A DNA stretch of 20,297 nucleotides, from positions 1 to 20,297 of the forward strand of contig CAYQTO010000057.1 in NCBI GenBank assembly GCA_964420455.1. Direction: 5' to 3'. Source of the DNA: CAYQTO01 sp964420455. GTDB lineage: Bacteria; Sumerlaeota; Sumerlaeia; SLMS01. Shown here one piece after another: positions 20,020-20,297 of the stretch. The notes under the pieces were generated by a model. The model ran no database searches. It was given only the letters and a program-made list of their open reading frames with translations, and was not told where the DNA came from. Position 1 is the stretch's first letter. Each line of letters starts with the position of its first letter. The position numbers and the translations under genes are program-made.

Positions 20020-20297
20020 TCATCCGTCGGGAAGGGTCCCCTCCCCTTCCATGGTCTCCTCCCGGCGTTCGGGCTTCCTGACATACAGGTCGTCCCTGCT
20101 CACGTCGAGAAAAAGAAATCCCGCCAGGAAATCCAGGATCTCCACCGGGCGGATTCCCACGTTGCCTCCCACCACGAGGGCGAACACACCGACCTGCACC
20201 TCGTCCGGCGCGGCGCCGATCTGGCGCCCGCCACCGATCTGCACAAACGGCAGCCCCCACCCCGCCCCTCCCCGCCCCCCAAGCGCCAACGGCGCAT
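20020..20297 (-). CDS. Hypothetical protein, C-terminal part (runs off the right edge)
   Basis: The frame is open from the window edge to TGA at 20022-20020, giving about 92 residues. The visible protein has a Gly-rich start, a moderately hydrophobic middle (VQVGVFALVVGGNVGIRPVEILDFLAGFLFLDV) and a charged end (DDLYVRKPERREETMEGEG). The NVGIRPVEILDFLAG stretch looks like a small outer-membrane or lipoprotein-type protein, but I do not recognise the family. It is followed by a good terminator, which supports a real transcription unit. The true start probably lies beyond the edge. Confidence 0.55.
   Translation of the reverse strand, partial: APLALGGRGGAGWGLPFVQIGGGRQIGAAPDEVQVGVFALVVGGNVGIRPVEILDFLAGFLFLDVSRDDLYVRKPERREETMEGEGTLPDG

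Noticed and set aside
20100..20297. A minus-strand frame starting with ATG at the right edge (65 codons, Arg/Trp-rich)
   Set aside because: Its composition is typical of an out-of-frame reading of a GC-rich gene. The frame ending at 20020 has normal protein composition and is followed by a terminator.

Overview
This is a GC-rich (by eye about two thirds G+C) chromosomal window from a Gram-negative bacterium. An LpxD gene implies a lipid A outer membrane. The pseudopilin, with its RAFTLIELL start and a DPTNGTxSNGD-type tail, resembles the large pseudopilin families of Candidatus Sumerlaeota, Hydrogenedentes and Planctomycetes-like lineages. Placement in or near Sumerlaeota is an inference from memory of such proteins, not a search result. 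I see no phage, insertion sequence or CRISPR array. Most content is housekeeping, cell-envelope or carbohydrate metabolism.

Layout, left to right. (1) 1-1921, plus strand: the 3' end of a multi-spanning membrane protein (glycosyltransferase-like), overlapping a SpoIID/LytB-type protein. (2) 1929-2831, minus: a divergent prolipoprotein diacylglyceryl transferase (Lgt) homologue with changed active-site positions. (3) 3023-6887, plus: a probable three-gene operon of a Ski2/Hel308-like helicase carrying a C-terminal winged-helix domain, rbfA, and a trans-polyprenyl diphosphate synthase. (4) 6897-9205, minus: a VanZ-like membrane protein behind a GT39-type membrane glycosyltransferase. (5) 9356-9642: back-to-back tRNA-Pro(CGG) and tRNA-Ala(CGC), both with encoded CCA. 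(6) 9659-11875, minus: a secreted multidomain GH13 enzyme with starch-binding modules. (7) 12134-12763, plus: a type II secretion/type IV-pilus-like pseudopilin. (8) 12771-13601, minus: an M55 D-aminopeptidase. (9) 13725-15155, plus: a DASH-type cryptochrome/photolyase. (10) 15250-18495, minus: pyruvate phosphate dikinase whose frame runs without a stop into a histone-H1-like Lys/Ala-rich protein. (11) 18811-19866, minus: LpxD. (12) the 3' part of an unknown gene at the right edge.

Two observations stand out. First, the 8-mer GTCTATAC occurs ten times (roughly one per 2 kb, where base composition predicts well under one). It is always flanked by a pyrimidine before and a purine after, and always lies in the sense orientation of its gene. 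Seven copies sit in the frame that encodes Val-Tyr-Thr, and every Val-Tyr-Thr in the called proteins is encoded this way. One copy lies between a stop codon and a terminator, and a related inverted pair lies beside another terminator. This is the pattern of a genome-wide iterated signal such as a DNA uptake sequence, and I know of no description of this one. Second, pyruvate phosphate dikinase is fused in frame to a nucleoid-protein-like tail, and a strong internal Shine-Dalgarno sequence and ATG at the junction could also make the tail as a separate protein.

Several convergent gene pairs end within 7-9 bp of each other, and some share small hairpins that include the stop codons.
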